Below are positions 33,037 to 43,000 of a DNA stretch of 64,000 nt, in pieces. Each line of letters starts with the position of its first letter. Within the stretch, counting starts at the first letter, position 1. Source of the DNA: Neoechinorhynchus agilis (taxonomy: Eukaryota; Acanthocephala); NCBI GenBank assembly GCA_051530055.1, contig CM121342.1, positions 15,872,001 through 15,936,000 on the forward strand. The letters are read 5' to 3'. The position numbers and the translations under genes were made by a program. The notes beneath the pieces were generated by a model, which did not search any database, was not told the DNA's origin, and saw only the letters and a program-made list of their open reading frames with translations.

Positions 33037-34357
33037 TTAAAATGAGTGACACTCTTTATAGTAGTCAAGATAAACGACGTCGCTGAGATTCTTAAACATA
33101 ACATCGGCCGAACAGCGATCATATCCACAAATGTCCATCGTTGCGTCGATTTCATTTCTTTGGATATTCAAGTCCTCATCCTCATTTCCGGGGAAAAAAT
33201 AGAATTTAAAGAAATAAGTTCCATCTTTAGATCGGTGAAGTTCCATTCGCAAAAAGGCGCAATATTCTAATTTTCTGTACTTGATTGCTTTACTTCCAAG
33301 AAGATATAATAACGACTTTATTGAAATGTCATGGGCGGCAAAAAAGATGAACTTTTCCATTTTTGTTTTTAGTGAACGCTTGAAAAGCTTCAAGATGTAC
33401 TGTAATTGTGAGCCGATTCGTAGCTTTAGCATTTCACGATCTTTTAAAAACTGTTCACAGGAAACCTTGTTGACGAATTGCAAAACATCTCTTATGGTTT
33501 GGTTAGCCCAAGGACGGGATATATTATTACCGAGCTCTTTGGTAAATTCTAGTAAATGGCATTTTGAAAGAAAATGCGGAAAAAACAAAGCTAGCCGTAA
33601 ATGGGATCGTCGTTAAGTTGTAAATTAAAAAATTCAGTCATAAACTTTTTTATGAGGTTCATTTGTTCGATTTTAATCAACTCACATGAAACGTAATACA
33701 ATGCTGCATGGAAAAAACATTCGAAACTACTGGTATTGTGTCTTGTTGGCTGTATATTTAATTTGCCATTTAGCAAGAATTCTACCAGATGCTCAACATA
33801 TCTTCTAGATCGTATAAAACCTCCATAGTTATTGATTTGTTCACTTTTCGACCCAAAAGATCAAGGACATTAAGTACGGTGTGGTTCAGAATCCCATCTT
33901 CGGCAAACGTTTCTTGGTCTAAAGCATCTCTGAATTTGTTGTATGCAGGGCATTTGAGGCTCCAATTTACGCCACAATCAAACTCGAAGGTGGAATAAGG
34001 TACATTTTGATTGAACTCGAATAATGAAGACATTACAGCTTTAGTTGTTTCTATTGTTCTTGAAAAGTTTGTAGAAAACACACTGACTTGCTTTGGTTCA
34101 TAGTGACCACACAGGAATTGGGTTTTGACATATAGTTTTCTCAGGTATTCCCCCACTTGATAAGCCTGCTTAACTCCAATCTCCGTTAAACGTCCAATTT
34201 TGCTCTTGTTGTCAACGTTGAAGTTTCCATCATCTTCGTCCGGAACGTGCATTAGCGGATGTCTTGCTGCATGCCTACATATAACCTGAGATAAGATGAG
34301 TTCGAATCGCTGAACTTCAACAAGTAAGGCAAAGGTTATCAAAACGAGCATATTCAT
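33037..34357 (-). CDS. Histidine acid phosphatase (prostatic/lysosomal type)
   Basis: ATG at 34355-34357 begins a signal peptide (MNMLVLITFALLVEVQRFEL). The phosphohistidine motif follows as CRHAARHPLM, where the family has RHGxRxP, so the glycine is alanine here. Further family blocks are GRLTEIGVKQAYQVGEYLRK and VFSTNFSRTIETTKAVMSS (R of the second Arg pocket). The C-terminal exon (about 33037-33560) has GNNISRPWANQTIRDVLQF and the catalytic HD in FFAAHDISIKSLL. The enzyme hydrolyses phosphomonoesters at acid pH, extracellular or lysosomal. Between 33560 and 33780 the frame shifts, and the most likely cause is an intron, but I could not fit donor and acceptor in frame. An alternative is that the gene is damaged there. 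Confidence 0.75.
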
Positions 34358-34546
34358 ATTGTGAACTCGTGTCTTCGTTAGAGATCAATTATACTTCAGT
34401 TGTTGTACAAAACATAACATTGAATTGATCAAACACTTTGAAAGATACAAAACAATTCAGCTTTACATGTATAAGCACGTAATTTTTTAAGAAGCTTTAA
34501 TCAGAATACGAAAACATTACAAGTATATAGTTGTTGGTGCTGCCTG

Positions 34547-35810
34547 ATGCCCGTTTTCTTTAATATTGTTCTGGACTCCTCCTCAGAACATTTTCAACCA
34601 TCATCACCCATCACACGACAACCGGACGACGTTGAATTCAATGATGATGACGCAACAGCTTTACAACAACACGCCGAGGTATCGAACCTCCAGGCTACCT
34701 CTTCTCTGAAAGGTTTTTGTTTGGAGTGTGGTGGTTCTTATTGCCTCAACAAATCCGGGTTAGTTCGCATGCACGGTCCCTTCAGATCCCGCTGTTCTGG
34801 TTCCTCCCGCCCCAAGGTCTGTCATCTCGGACCCACTACCTCATCGGAATGCCCCAGTGCCTCAGGTCATTTCCACGCCATTCCCTGACATCTTGCGCGT
34901 TCTGCCCAGGAACATCCTGAAACGGATCCCAAAGAGCGCTCGGTATCAGATGACGAAGTCATTTAGAGCTTTGCTTAGGGATTGCTTAGAGAACAGGTCT
35001 TCCGTTGCATGGACACGTTTCTTCGCTTTTCCCAGGCTGGTTCTTCGCGCTGGTGACAGTTCTAAGGGATCGTTGGTCAGTTCAATTAAAGAAAGAGTCG
35101 CTTTCTTCGATCAACTCTTTTCAGACGCAATTCGAGCTACCTATCGCGGGCCTACAGAACACCCTACACACGGTAATTTTCCGGTCAAGTCCATAGGGGA
35201 ACGCGCATTCTCGAAAATTGCGGATGGTGATATCCGAGGAGCTGTTCGCATCCTTTCCTCCTCGGAAGTATTTGCCCAGGTTAATGAGGAAACTCTCGAA
35301 ACCCTGAACCAAAAACATCCTCCATCGGAAGCACCAAAACTTCGAACTTTCGCAATCGCTGCCTCGAAGTCTCTCTGCTCTGTAAAGGAACCCAATTCGG
35401 CGATATCCTCCTTTGCTAGTAGATCCGGTCATGGGCTAGACGGGCTTAGGCCTCAACACCTCAAGGACATGTTGTCTTTCTCCGTGGGTGAAGCCGCTCA
35501 GAGATTTCGAATAGATTGGCCAGCCTCGTTGATCAGTTCGTTGGTGACGAATTGCCTCCCGTCGCAATTCAATTGTTTTTCAGTCCTTCACCCTGTGCCC
35601 TTAAAAAGATAGACCATGGCATTCGTCCCATCACTATAGGATCGACACTTCGGCGTCTTGCAGCAAAGATTCTTTGCAAACGTCTTGCAGTGGATCTCGG
35701 CGAACTTTTCCGCCCGGTTCAACCGGGTTGCTGTACGCCTTGAGGAGCCGAAGCTGTCGTGCACGCACTTCGCTATTTTGTCACAAACGATATAGCTCGA
35801 ACTTGAATTG
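34547..35810 (+). mobile_element. Non-LTR retroelement fragment (zinc finger plus RT N-terminal region)
   Basis: Frames carry a zinc-finger-like segment (FCLECGGSYCLNKSGLVRMH, then RCSGSSRP), RFASRSGHGLDGLRPQHLKD-type RT block 1, then GIRPITIGSTLRRLAAKILC and a P.QPGC..GAEAVVHALRYF block. This motif set is seen in non-LTR elements with a GLRPQHL/RPI-GSTLRRL reverse transcriptase. It is interrupted by frame changes and stops and breaks off at about 35.81 kb, where Penelope-type sequence begins. Inactive; clade not certain. Confidence 0.65.
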
Positions 35811-36454
35811 CCTCAATAACGAACTCGATAGATTATGGAATATCTTTAAAAGTGGTGGCTATCCGAAGAAATTAATGTTAAGAACATTGAAAGATACTCA
35901 ACAAATGATCGGAAGGGAACCTATAAAAAATCGGGATATCGGATCTTCAACGAATGCAGACACGATATATAGAAATTCCTTACATAAATGATAGGTGGAA
36001 TTCCAATATAGAAACATTGATCAAGCAACTCGATATGAAGAAGGAATGTATTATGTATTCCAAAAGGGGACAAACACTATATAATTTGTTATAACCTAAA
36101 AGAGTGGACAATATAAACGAGTGCGTCTATAGGATCCCCTGCATGGACTGTGATCAATCGTATGTAGGACAAACGAACAATATAAAGAGACGGCTCAACG
36201 AACATCGCAGAACTGTGTCCAGAAAAATGGATACAAGCTTTGCGATTGTACACCGCGTGATTGAAAATGATCATCAGATCAATTTTGGTGCCACTGAGAT
36301 TCTAGCAAAATGTAACAACCGTAGAGACAGAACAACGATGGAGGCCATTTTAATACAAACAACGCGTACATTTACGCACAATAAGGCGGATTACAAACTC
36401 CACCTGCGCCTTCCACCTGATATACGTCCTAAAGGACAAATGTTTGTAAAATGA
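35811..36454 (+). mobile_element. Penelope-like element 3' fragment with GIY-YIG endonuclease
   Basis: Begins with the RT thumb-type block NNELDRLWNIFKSGGYPKKL. After a broken stretch there is an open frame, about 36104-36454, with ECVYRIPCMDCDQSYVGQTN then NIKRRLNEHRRTV, a classical GIY-YIG/CCHH-type endonuclease with CxxC, as in Penelope elements. It then has DRTTMEAILIQTT, and stops at 36452-36454. The EN domain is intact as an ORF, but the RT is mostly missing. Confidence 0.75.
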
Positions 36455-36468
36455 CGTGTTTTAGATAT

Positions 36469-36512
36469 CTGAACAAGGCCCACGCTCAGGCCGAAAATTA
36501 ATTAAATTAATC
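36469..36512 (+). repeat. Hammerhead-like motif just after the Penelope endonuclease stop
   Basis: Reads CTGAACA, one spacer A, hairpin GGCC-CACGCTCA-GGCC, GAAA, then a perfect AT-rich stem ATTAAT/ATTAAT with loop TAA, ending AATC, an NUH-type triplet. Core base G8 is C, so if it was a hammerhead it is probably dead. Its position, 15 bp after the EN stop, fits a Penelope terminal repeat. Confidence 0.4.
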
Positions 36513-36757
36513 TTTAATTCATTAATTGCGCAATATTTTTTAGTTTTAAACAAAAGTGGAGAATTAATCAAATACACTACAAGACTTGCTAGAAACAAAC
36601 CAATTCCTACATTTCAGGAGTGCCGATAACAAAAAGTCACAAACGTCCTGTCCATTTTATACAATCATCGATTTATTCCCAAAGCTCTACAATTCGACGA
36701 ATTTTCTTGCGCTTCGTCTTATTTCACATTACAACTCAAATACAGATACTTTCAATA

Positions 36758-38611
36758 TCATATTCCGGGCATCGAACACACAAACTCCGGATGTTCTTTT
36801 ACACCGGCGTTGTATTTGGTGATCCAAGATTTTAACATTTGTTTAAACTCTGAACGCTGAACATTTCTTCGGAGCTTGAAATAACGCTGGCCACTTCTAA
36901 GTTCTATCATATAAATCCAACCATCAAAATCGCGCAAAATTATTTCAGCGATGTCTGCAAATGCAGCATGCGATAGACGCTGATTGTGGAATATTGCTTG
37001 ATTCTGAATATGTTCATAATTTAAAACACGGGCACTCTTCTTCTCGAACGATTCATGAATACTCATGGCAACTGAAGGAAGCTCCTTCTTCAATTTCATC
37101 AACTGATATTGTTCAGTTTCTTTCCAAGATTCCACAACTTTCCTTTTGGATTCACGATATCCAACGATTTTGATCACATCTTCAGGAATATCGGAACTGA
37201 TCGGAGTAGACGATCGTGGAACAGAGCACTCCCTACTTATTTTCTCAATCGTTTCACGTGTCTTCATTGAGCTAATCGCCTTGGCAAGTTCGAATAGCTT
37301 GGTTCCATTGGATACAATCTCGTGGTCTTGGATTTCCGGCATTTGCGCCTGTTCAGGAAACGGAATGTCACTCAGCACAAACTCCGGGTGCCACCTTTTT
37401 ACTTCAACTGACCGATCACAAATGCCTCGCTTCTCAAGAAAGAGCCCATGGAGTTTTTTTGCTTCTCGCAGCAAAAGCTCATGAAATATGTCTGCTCTTC
37501 GGGCCAAAAATCCAGGAGCAAATGCGTTGTCAGCGTTTCGAAGAAGCGTTTCTAATCGATCGTCACCCCATCCACGATCTGGATCCTCTGAAGTTCCCAA
37601 TAAGCGCAATTTGGTTTCAAAATAGTCTCTTGTTCCGTCGAATCCGAATGTTAAGGTTAGATGATGTCGTTTTCCATCAGATGTAACAGAATCTCCTTCG
37701 ATACTTTTTTCGTTGTTATCTACTCGCTTCAATCCATATTGATACGCATGTGCAAAAAGTCTTCGGATCATGGCCAAATGTGATAGCCGAAGACGAATAC
37801 GTGGACTCATACGTCCAACAGCTTGTTGAATTTCCTTAAAAGGAACTTCACGATGACGTACATATTGAAAACTAAGTATAGCGTCAATTCGTTTAAACAT
37901 CGTGAGTAATAGAGCAAAAGTACAGGGTAATGGGAGCTCTACAGATGATGCCGGGTGTTTATTAAGCTTTGGTACACTTTTTTTCCTGACCAAATCTGCA
38001 TACTGTTCATACGCCTTCTTTGGTTGATTGCATTGGTCATCTTGACGGTCTAAATTATTATATCGTGCAATCAGCTGACTTTTCAACAGGTTGAAATCTT
38101 CACTGCTCACAACGCTGACCTTCGACAACAGCTTACTGGATACCTTACTAGTCTTTTTAACAGGGGGATTTTGGCCAGATTCGTCATCGGCAGTACTACG
38201 AAGAGAAAGCGGCCTTTTCTTTGACTGAAAGTCTTTGTTGAGCAACTGTTCTGAACGTGCACGTTCCTTACATGGATCCTCGGGACGATATATTATTATT
38301 CGCTTTTCGCACCGATCGGTAGATTCATCCACCGATGGATACAATGCATCCTTTGGGGAAGCATCACTTTCAAGGCGACTCTTGACAACGTCAATCTCTT
38401 TGCATATTTCATGTTCAACAAGCTTTTCCGGCGAATCTGGTGCCATTTTTTCTTGCACTCGACGTCGACGTATTCCTGCGAAGCGATCTAGCATTTCCTT
38501 AGGAGAAAAGGCTGAAGCTTCTACTTTACGTCGACGTTGCTGTCGTTCCCGTCGCTTCTGCTGCTGACCGTTCAATCCGGTTGAGGCGCCAGTATTCCGC
38601 ATTCGTGGCAT
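36758..38611 (-). CDS. CDT1: DNA replication licensing factor CDT1
   Basis: Single uninterrupted frame of 617 aa, unusual here for lacking introns. The central geminin/MCM-binding winged-helix region contains LPCTFALLLTMFKRIDAILS and VPFKEIQQAVGRM (human LPYKYQVLAEMFRSMDTIV; FAKVQRGVQDM). It continues with LTLTFGFDGTR and FLARRADIFHELLLREAKK, and then EVKRWHPEFVLSDIP (human LTRWHPRFNVDEVP). The C-terminal winged helix that binds MCM6 is at the end (AFADIAEIILRDFDGWIYMI, RSGQRYFKLRRN). CDT1 loads MCM2-7 on ORC/CDC6 in G1. The N-terminus is basic and Gln/Arg-rich (NGQQQKRRERQQRRRK); I see no canonical PIP-box degron there. KRPLSL is a candidate cyclin-binding RxL. Confidence 0.9.
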   Translation of the reverse strand: MPRMRNTGASTGLNGQQQKRRERQQRRRKVEASAFSPKEMLDRFAGIRRRRVQEKMAPDSPEKLVEHEICKEIDVVKSRLESDASPKDALYPSVDESTDRCEKRIIIYRPEDPCKERARSEQLLNKDFQSKKRPLSLRSTADDESGQNPPVKKTSKVSSKLLSKVSVVSSEDFNLLKSQLIARYNNLDRQDDQCNQPKKAYEQYADLVRKKSVPKLNKHPASSVELPLPCTFALLLTMFKRIDAILSFQYVRHREVPFKEIQQAVGRMSPRIRLRLSHLAMIRRLFAHAYQYGLKRVDNNEKSIEGDSVTSDGKRHHLTLTFGFDGTRDYFETKLRLLGTSEDPDRGWGDDRLETLLRNADNAFAPGFLARRADIFHELLLREAKKLHGLFLEKRGICDRSVEVKRWHPEFVLSDIPFPEQAQMPEIQDHEIVSNGTKLFELAKAISSMKTRETIEKISRECSVPRSSTPISSDIPEDVIKIVGYRESKRKVVESWKETEQYQLMKLKKELPSVAMSIHESFEKKSARVLNYEHIQNQAIFHNQRLSHAAFADIAEIILRDFDGWIYMIELRSGQRYFKLRRNVQRSEFKQMLKSWITKYNAGVKEHPEFVCSMPGI

Positions 38612-39380
38612 TTCGATCTGTAAAAAGTAGTTAAATCTTTTTTAAATAACAGAGAGCAAATCGCTGATTAAGTATAAAATAAGGATAAAGAATTTGTTTT
38701 GAACATTTCGACAAACTCCCTAATTTCGTCACTAGAGCATGCATGTACTCTAGAAATAAGAAATGCACTTGTAATATGAAACTTCGTGAGAGCGTCAAAC
38801 ATTTGTACGCTGAAACGTCCTTCAATTTTTTTCGAAGATGCGATAAGAACAAGGATATAAAAAAGCGTTTTTTGAAAACATAAAAATCTAGGTTAACTCG
38901 CACTCTTAAACGCACTTCCAGCTTATCGAAATATATACGGTCAGAATCAAAGAATGAAGCTAATAAGTAATGGTAAAATAAAAGTAGTGCAACAAATTCG
39001 TCATGTGAACGAACAATTCCATAGGCATAACACGTGGAGATGGTAACGTGATCGGGAAGCAACTGATCGCAAATTTAATGCCTTCCATTTATGCGTTAAA
39101 CAGAGTCGCGTCCAGTACAAGGCAACTGCATAAACTTTGCGCGTACGTCGCCGCGTTAGGACACGCGCAAGAGCTTCCAGGGAAACACGGAAAGGGAACC
39201 AATTAAGGTCTAGCGAATCCACCACTTTCTGATACATGCTGCCGGGTAGCACTGACGAAATTTATGAGGTAATTTGCGGCGCTGTATGACGGAAAGACGT
39301 GACGTCTTCGCTAATTCGCACAAATCTTTGATCGAAAAAAATATAGTCACATTGAAGAAACTTAAGCAAGAAATGTTTTC
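38612..39380. other. Upstream of CDT1, no gene assigned
   Basis: Minus-strand ORFs at 38631-39062 and 39001-39252 have no recognisable motif, no coding-like composition and overlap each other. The region probably includes the CDT1 promoter. Confidence 0.4.
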
Positions 39381-39399
39381 AACGTTCAATTATCAAATT

Positions 39400-40011
39400 A
39401 TAGTCATTAGGTATTTGTCAGAATCGATTGTAATTTAAAAAAGCGATTTTTGTAACTTTACTCCGTATGCCGATAAAATCTCGGTTTTTCAATCGAATTA
39501 AAGAAAGTCAATGTATTTCAGTCCATCAAAAGTTAGTCTGTAACGGCAATAATAAAGAAGTCCGATTACAAAAATCTTTAAACTATGCTTACGTTCACTT
39601 ACCTAAGTATCGCGAATTATAGTTGTGATAATTGATCGTAGTTTAACTAAGCGTTTTTGTTACATTATTTCTGATGCAGATCAAATCACGTTCTTGAATA
39701 TAATTAAAGACAAATCAATACATTGTCATTAAATAAACCATTTATACTTTCTTTTGGAAGTTTTTCCACCAAAATTTACTTCCGATATTTCGTCGGATAA
39801 TACCGACATTATCAAGGTGCTCAAGTTTGTACGCGCAATAATGAAGAAATCTGATTACGAAAACCTTTAAACTCAACTCACATTCCATTACTGAAGTATC
39901 GCGCATTGTAGTAATGAGAATCGCTCGTATCATTTTTTGAATAGAATTAATTACAAGGCAATGAATAGATAAAAAAATCTCTAAAAGATCCATGGTCAAC
40001 CGACGTGCACA
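39400..40011. repeat. Dispersed AT-rich repeat units flanking the satellite (left)
   Basis: Two or three diverged units share AAGTATCGCGAATTATAGTTG, then a variant of TGATAATTGATCGTAGTTTA and a downstream GCAGATCAAATC segment, at about 39.42, 39.61 and 39.89 kb. The same family reappears at 61.05-61.76 kb on the other side of the satellite. No coding potential seen. Confidence 0.55.
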
Positions 40012-43000
40012 TTTCCGGATCTCAGAAAGCAAATCGGAATTCTAGATAAGAACACGCGCACTTGTCTTTTTACTCATTTTGTCTTCTCTTTAATTCACTA
40101 AATCGAGTACCAATGAACGTGCACATTTCTCGTTCCAAGAAAGGAAATCGGAATTCGACATAAGAACACGCGCACTTGTCTTTGTACTCATTTTGTGTTC
40201 TCTTTAATTCACTAAATCGAGTACGAATGAACGTGCACATTTCTCGTTCTCAGAAAGGAAATCGGAATTCGACATAAGAACACGCGCACTTGTCTTTGTA
40301 CTCATTTTGTCTTCTCTTTAATTCACTAAATCGAGTACGAATGAACGTGCACATTTCTCGTTCTCAGAAAGGAAATCGGAATTCGACATAAGAACACGCG
40401 CACTTGTCTTTGTACTCATTTTGTGTTCTCTTTAATTCACTAAATCGAGTACCAATGAACGTGCACATTTCTCGTTCTCAGAAAGGAAATCGGAATTTAC
40501 ATAAGAACACGCGCACTTGTCTTTGTACTCATTTTGTGTTCTCTTTAATTCACTAAATCGAGTACGAATGAACGTGCACATTTCTCGTTCCAGAAAGGAA
40601 ATCGGAATTCGACATAAGAACACGCGCACTTGTCTTTGTACTCATTTTGTCTTCTCTTTAATTCACTAAATCGAGTACCAATGAACGTGCACATTTCTCG
40701 TTCTCAGAAAGGAAATCGGAATTCGACATAAGAACACGCGCACTTGTCTTTGTACTCATTTTGTGTTCTCTTTAATTCACTAAATCGAGTACCAATGAAC
40801 GTGCACATTTCTCGTTCTCAGAAAGGAAATCGGAATTCGACATAAGAACACGCGCACTTGTCTTTGTACTCATTTTGTGTTCTCTTTAATTCACTAAATC
40901 GAGTACGAATGAACGTGCACATTTCTCGTTCTCAGAAAGGAAATCGGAATTCGACATAAGAACACGCGCACTTGTCTTTGTACTCATTTTGTGTTCTCTT
41001 TAATTCACTAAATCGAGTACGAATGAACGTGCACATTTCTCGTTCTCAGAAAGGAAATCGGAATTCGACATAAGAACACGCGCACTTGTCTTTGTATTCA
41101 TTTTGTCTTCTCTTTAATTCACTAAATCGAGTACCAATGAACGTGCACATTTCTCGTTCTCAGAAAGGAAATCGGAATTCTATATAAGAACACACGCGCT
41201 TGCTTTTTATTCATTTTGTCTTCTCTTTAATTCACTAAATCGAGTACCAATGAACGTGCACATTTCTCGTTCTCAGAAAGGAAATCGGAATTCGACATAA
41301 GAACACGCGCACTTGTCTTTGTACTCATTTTGTGTTCTCTTTAATTCACTAAATCGAGTACCAATGAACGTGCACATTTCTCGTTCTCAGAAAGGAAATC
41401 GGAATTCTATATAAGAACACGCGCGCTTGCTTTTTATTCATTTTGTCTTCTCTTTAATTCACTAAATCGAGTACCAATGAACGTGCACATTTCTCGTTCT
41501 CAGAAAGGAAATCGGAATTCGACATAAGAACACGCGCGCGTCTTTTTACTCATTTTGTCTTCTCTTTAATTCACTAAATCGAGTACCAATGAACGTGCAC
41601 ATTTCTCGTTCTCAGAAAGGAAATCGGAATTCGACATAAGAACACGCGCACTTGTCTTTGTACTCATTTTGTGTTCTCTTTAATTAACTAAATCGAGTAC
41701 CAATGAACGTGCACATTTCTCGTTCTCAGAAAGGAAATCGGAATTCGACATAAGAACACGCGCACTTGTCTTTGTACTCATTTTGTCTTCTCTTTAATTC
41801 ACTAAATCGAGTACCAATGAACGTGCACATTTCTCGTTCTCAGAAAGGAAATCGGAATTCTACATAAGAACACGCGCACTTGCTTTTTACTCATTTTGTC
41901 TTCTCTTTAATTCACTAAATCGAGTACCAATGAACGTGCACATTTCTCGTTCTCAGAAAGGAAATCGGAATTCGACATAAGAACACGCGCACTTGCTTTG
42001 TACTCATTTTGTGTTCTCTTTAATTCACTAAATCAGTACCAATGAACGTGCACATTTCTCGTTCTCAGAAAGGAAATCGGAATTCTATATAAGAACACCG
42101 CGCGCTTGCTTTTTATTCATTTTGTCTTCTCTTTAATTCACTAAATCGAGTACCAATGAACGTGCACATTTCTCGTTCTCAGAAAGGAAATCGGAATTCG
42201 ACATAAGAACACGCGCACTTGCTTTTTACTCATTTTGTCTTCTCTTTAATTCACTAAATCGAGTACCAATGAACGTGCACATTTCTCGTTCTCAGAAAGG
42301 AAATCGGAATTCGACATAAGAACACGCGCACTTGTCTTTGTACTCATTTTGTGTTCTCTTTAATTCACTAAATCGAGTACCAATGAACGTGCACATTTCT
42401 CGTTCTCAGAAAGGAAATCGGAATTCGACATAAGAACACACGCGCGCTTGCTTTTTATTCATTTTGTCTTCTCTTTAATTCACTAAATCGAGTACCAATG
42501 AACGTGCACATTTCTCGTTCTCAGAAAGGAAATCGGAATTCGACATAAGAACACGCGCACTTGTCTTTGTACTCATTTTGTGTTCTCTTTAATTCACTAA
42601 ATCGAGTACGAATGAACGTGCACATTTCTCGTTCTCAGAAAGGAAATCGGAATTCGACATAAGAACACGCGCACTTGTCTTTGTACTCATTTTGTGTTCT
42701 CTTTAATACTAAATCGAGTACAATGAACGTGCACATTCTCGTTCTCAGAAAGGAAATCGGAATTCTACATAAGAACACGCGCGCTTGCTTTTTATTCATT
42801 TTGTCTTCTCTTTAATTCACTAAATCGAGTACCAATGAACGTGCACATTTCTCGTTCTCAGAAAATCGGAATTCTACATAAGAACACAGCGCGCTTGCTT
42901 TTTACTCATTTTGTCTTCTCTTTAATTCACTAAATCGAGTACCAATGAACGTGCACATTTCTCGTTCTCAGAAAGGAAATCGGAATTCGACATAAGAACA

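Noticed and set aside
38631-39252. Two overlapping minus-strand ORFs upstream of CDT1
   Set aside because: No motif, overlapping each other in different frames, AT-driven composition; treated as chance.
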